Origin: CAIRDP01 sp037141915
GTDB taxonomy: Bacteria; Bacteroidota; Bacteroidia; Bacteroidales; FEN-979
Direction of reading: 5' to 3'
Length of the DNA: 5,906 nt
NCBI GenBank assembly: GCA_037141915.1
Contig: JBAXBP010000208.1
Location: forward strand, 1 to 5,906
A program made the translations under genes and the position numbers. The notes under the pieces are model-generated. The model was not told the DNA's origin. It saw nothing but the letters and a program-made list of their open reading frames with translations, and did no database searches. Every line of letters starts with the position of its first letter. Position 1 is the stretch's first letter. Below, in pieces: positions 5,027 to 5,906 of this stretch.

Positions 5027-5906
5027 TTAATAAACGTGGGTTTCTGACTCCAGTTCTTCCACTGTGATCTTCTTTTTGTCTATTGAACGCCATACATACC
5101 AGATGTATGCCAAAACGAATGGCACGAGTAATGAAACATAGCTCATGGCCGTAAGAGTGTAATGGCTTGATGAGCTGTTCTCTATGGTCAGCGAACTCTG
5201 CAGGTCCCAGGTCGACGGATAGTATGCCGTATTGTTGAAACCGGCAAGCAGGAACAAGGCCCATACAACCAGTATGGTGCCCAAACCAGTGATCCAGATC
5301 CCTTTGGTATGGCATTTCTCAAAGCAGGTCATGGCACGCAGGCAACCTAAAAGCACAAATACCACTCCGAGAAGGAACATGACTGCAACTACAGGCAGTC
5401 CGATCAGGTTATGAAGGTATTTGAAGGATTCCATGGAGACTTTTTTCGTTGCTGGATCTACGGCGAAACCCGGGGACAGCATGAGCCATATTGCAAAGGC
5501 CAGGAAAAATACCAGGAAGGGGACGAAGTTATGAAAGAGCTGTTTCCTGGCTCTGTTTATAATTGCGGCATGGCCTACACGATTGAGAAAGTAAAGCAAG
5601 GCCAGCACCCTGGCGAGGAAAAATACGGTGAGCCCGAGAAACAGGTTTTGCAGGTTCAGGGCGGCTTCCAGCCCGTGCGCGGGGCCCTTCCATTCGGAAA
5701 TTATCGGCATTACCCCGCTGCTGAGGTTCAATAAGTTCATCTTGTTCACCGAAAAAGCCGAACCCGTAAAGAATGTCGCAACGGCTGTCCCTATGAGTAC
5801 CGTACCCAGCAATCCGTTTACGATCAAAAATATTTCAAAAGTCTTCTGGCCCAGGAAATTTCCCGGTTTCCTGCGGTATTCATAAGCCACGGCCTGGATG
5901 ACAAAG
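5027..5906 (-). CDS. cydB: Cytochrome bd quinol oxidase subunit II, 3' part of the gene (N-terminus beyond right edge)
   Basis: CydB is the second membrane subunit of cytochrome bd oxidase, which oxidises quinol and reduces oxygen to water at very low oxygen. It is common in Bacteroidota that live at traces of oxygen. The visible 293 residues end at TAA 5029-5027 and include several long hydrophobic spans. The strongest signature is the C-terminal block NNTAYYPSTWDLQSS, then SLTIENSSSSHYTLTAMSY and SLLVPFVLAYIWYVWRS, which is highly characteristic of CydB. The frame is open to the window edge (reading FVIQA before the GTG at 5890), so that GTG is an internal Val, not a start. Family members are about 370-390 residues, so roughly 80-100 N-terminal residues are missing. 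cydA would be expected upstream, outside the window. No disruption is seen. Confidence 0.95.
   Translation of the reverse strand, partial: FVIQAVAYEYRRKPGNFLGQKTFEIFLIVNGLLGTVLIGTAVATFFTGSAFSVNKMNLLNLSSGVMPIISEWKGPAHGLEAALNLQNLFLGLTVFFLARVLALLYFLNRVGHAAIINRARKQLFHNFVPFLVFFLAFAIWLMLSPGFAVDPATKKVSMESFKYLHNLIGLPVVAVMFLLGVVFVLLGCLRAMTCFEKCHTKGIWITGLGTILVVWALFLLAGFNNTAYYPSTWDLQSSLTIENSSSSHYTLTAMSYVSLLVPFVLAYIWYVWRSIDKKKITVEELESETHVY

Overview
The window looks like a chromosomal segment of a Bacteroidota bacterium, probably an anaerobe or microaerobe of the Bacteroidales/Marinilabiliales kind. The evidence is the Bacteroidota-type -7 promoter elements (TAnnTTTG) upstream of both divergent operons, the general lack of good Shine-Dalgarno sequences, and a CydB C-terminus typical of that phylum. 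The family-level placement is inference.

Left part (1-1175, all minus strand, read right to left): a 97-residue, ten-cysteine, single-span membrane protein comes first. Next is a six-span CcdA/DsbD-like membrane protein with paired cysteines in both halves. Two bases after its stop is a piece of hgcA, the corrinoid protein of mercury methylation, which runs off the left edge. The hgcA piece lacks the usual N-terminal ~45 residues. It also has a TAG stop exactly where the invariant Trp of the HgcA cap-helix motif N(V/I)WCA(A/G)GK belongs, and the frame stays clearly HgcA-like after the stop.

Middle (1176-2370): a 243-base divergent control region holds two back-to-back Bacteroidota promoters and, between them, a perfect 10-bp inverted repeat. 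To the right are a membrane-anchored thioredoxin (active site WCMPC) and a secreted ArsF-like thioredoxin-fold protein that has lost the second cysteine of its CxxC. Together the two operons look like a thiol-redox or soft-metal(loid) handling module: cytosolic reductant, membrane electron or substrate conduit, and extracytoplasmic thiol proteins. That function is inferred from family membership, cysteine content and co-localisation with hgcA.

Right part (2371-5906, minus strand): a soluble hybrid histidine kinase (three PAS domains, HisKA, HATPase_c, C-terminal receiver) converges on the ArsF-like gene. Upstream of it is the 3' part of cydB, subunit II of the cytochrome bd quinol oxidase, cut by the right edge. 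These two look like ordinary genes unrelated to the thiol module. No RNA genes, CRISPR array, insertion sequence or phage genes were seen.
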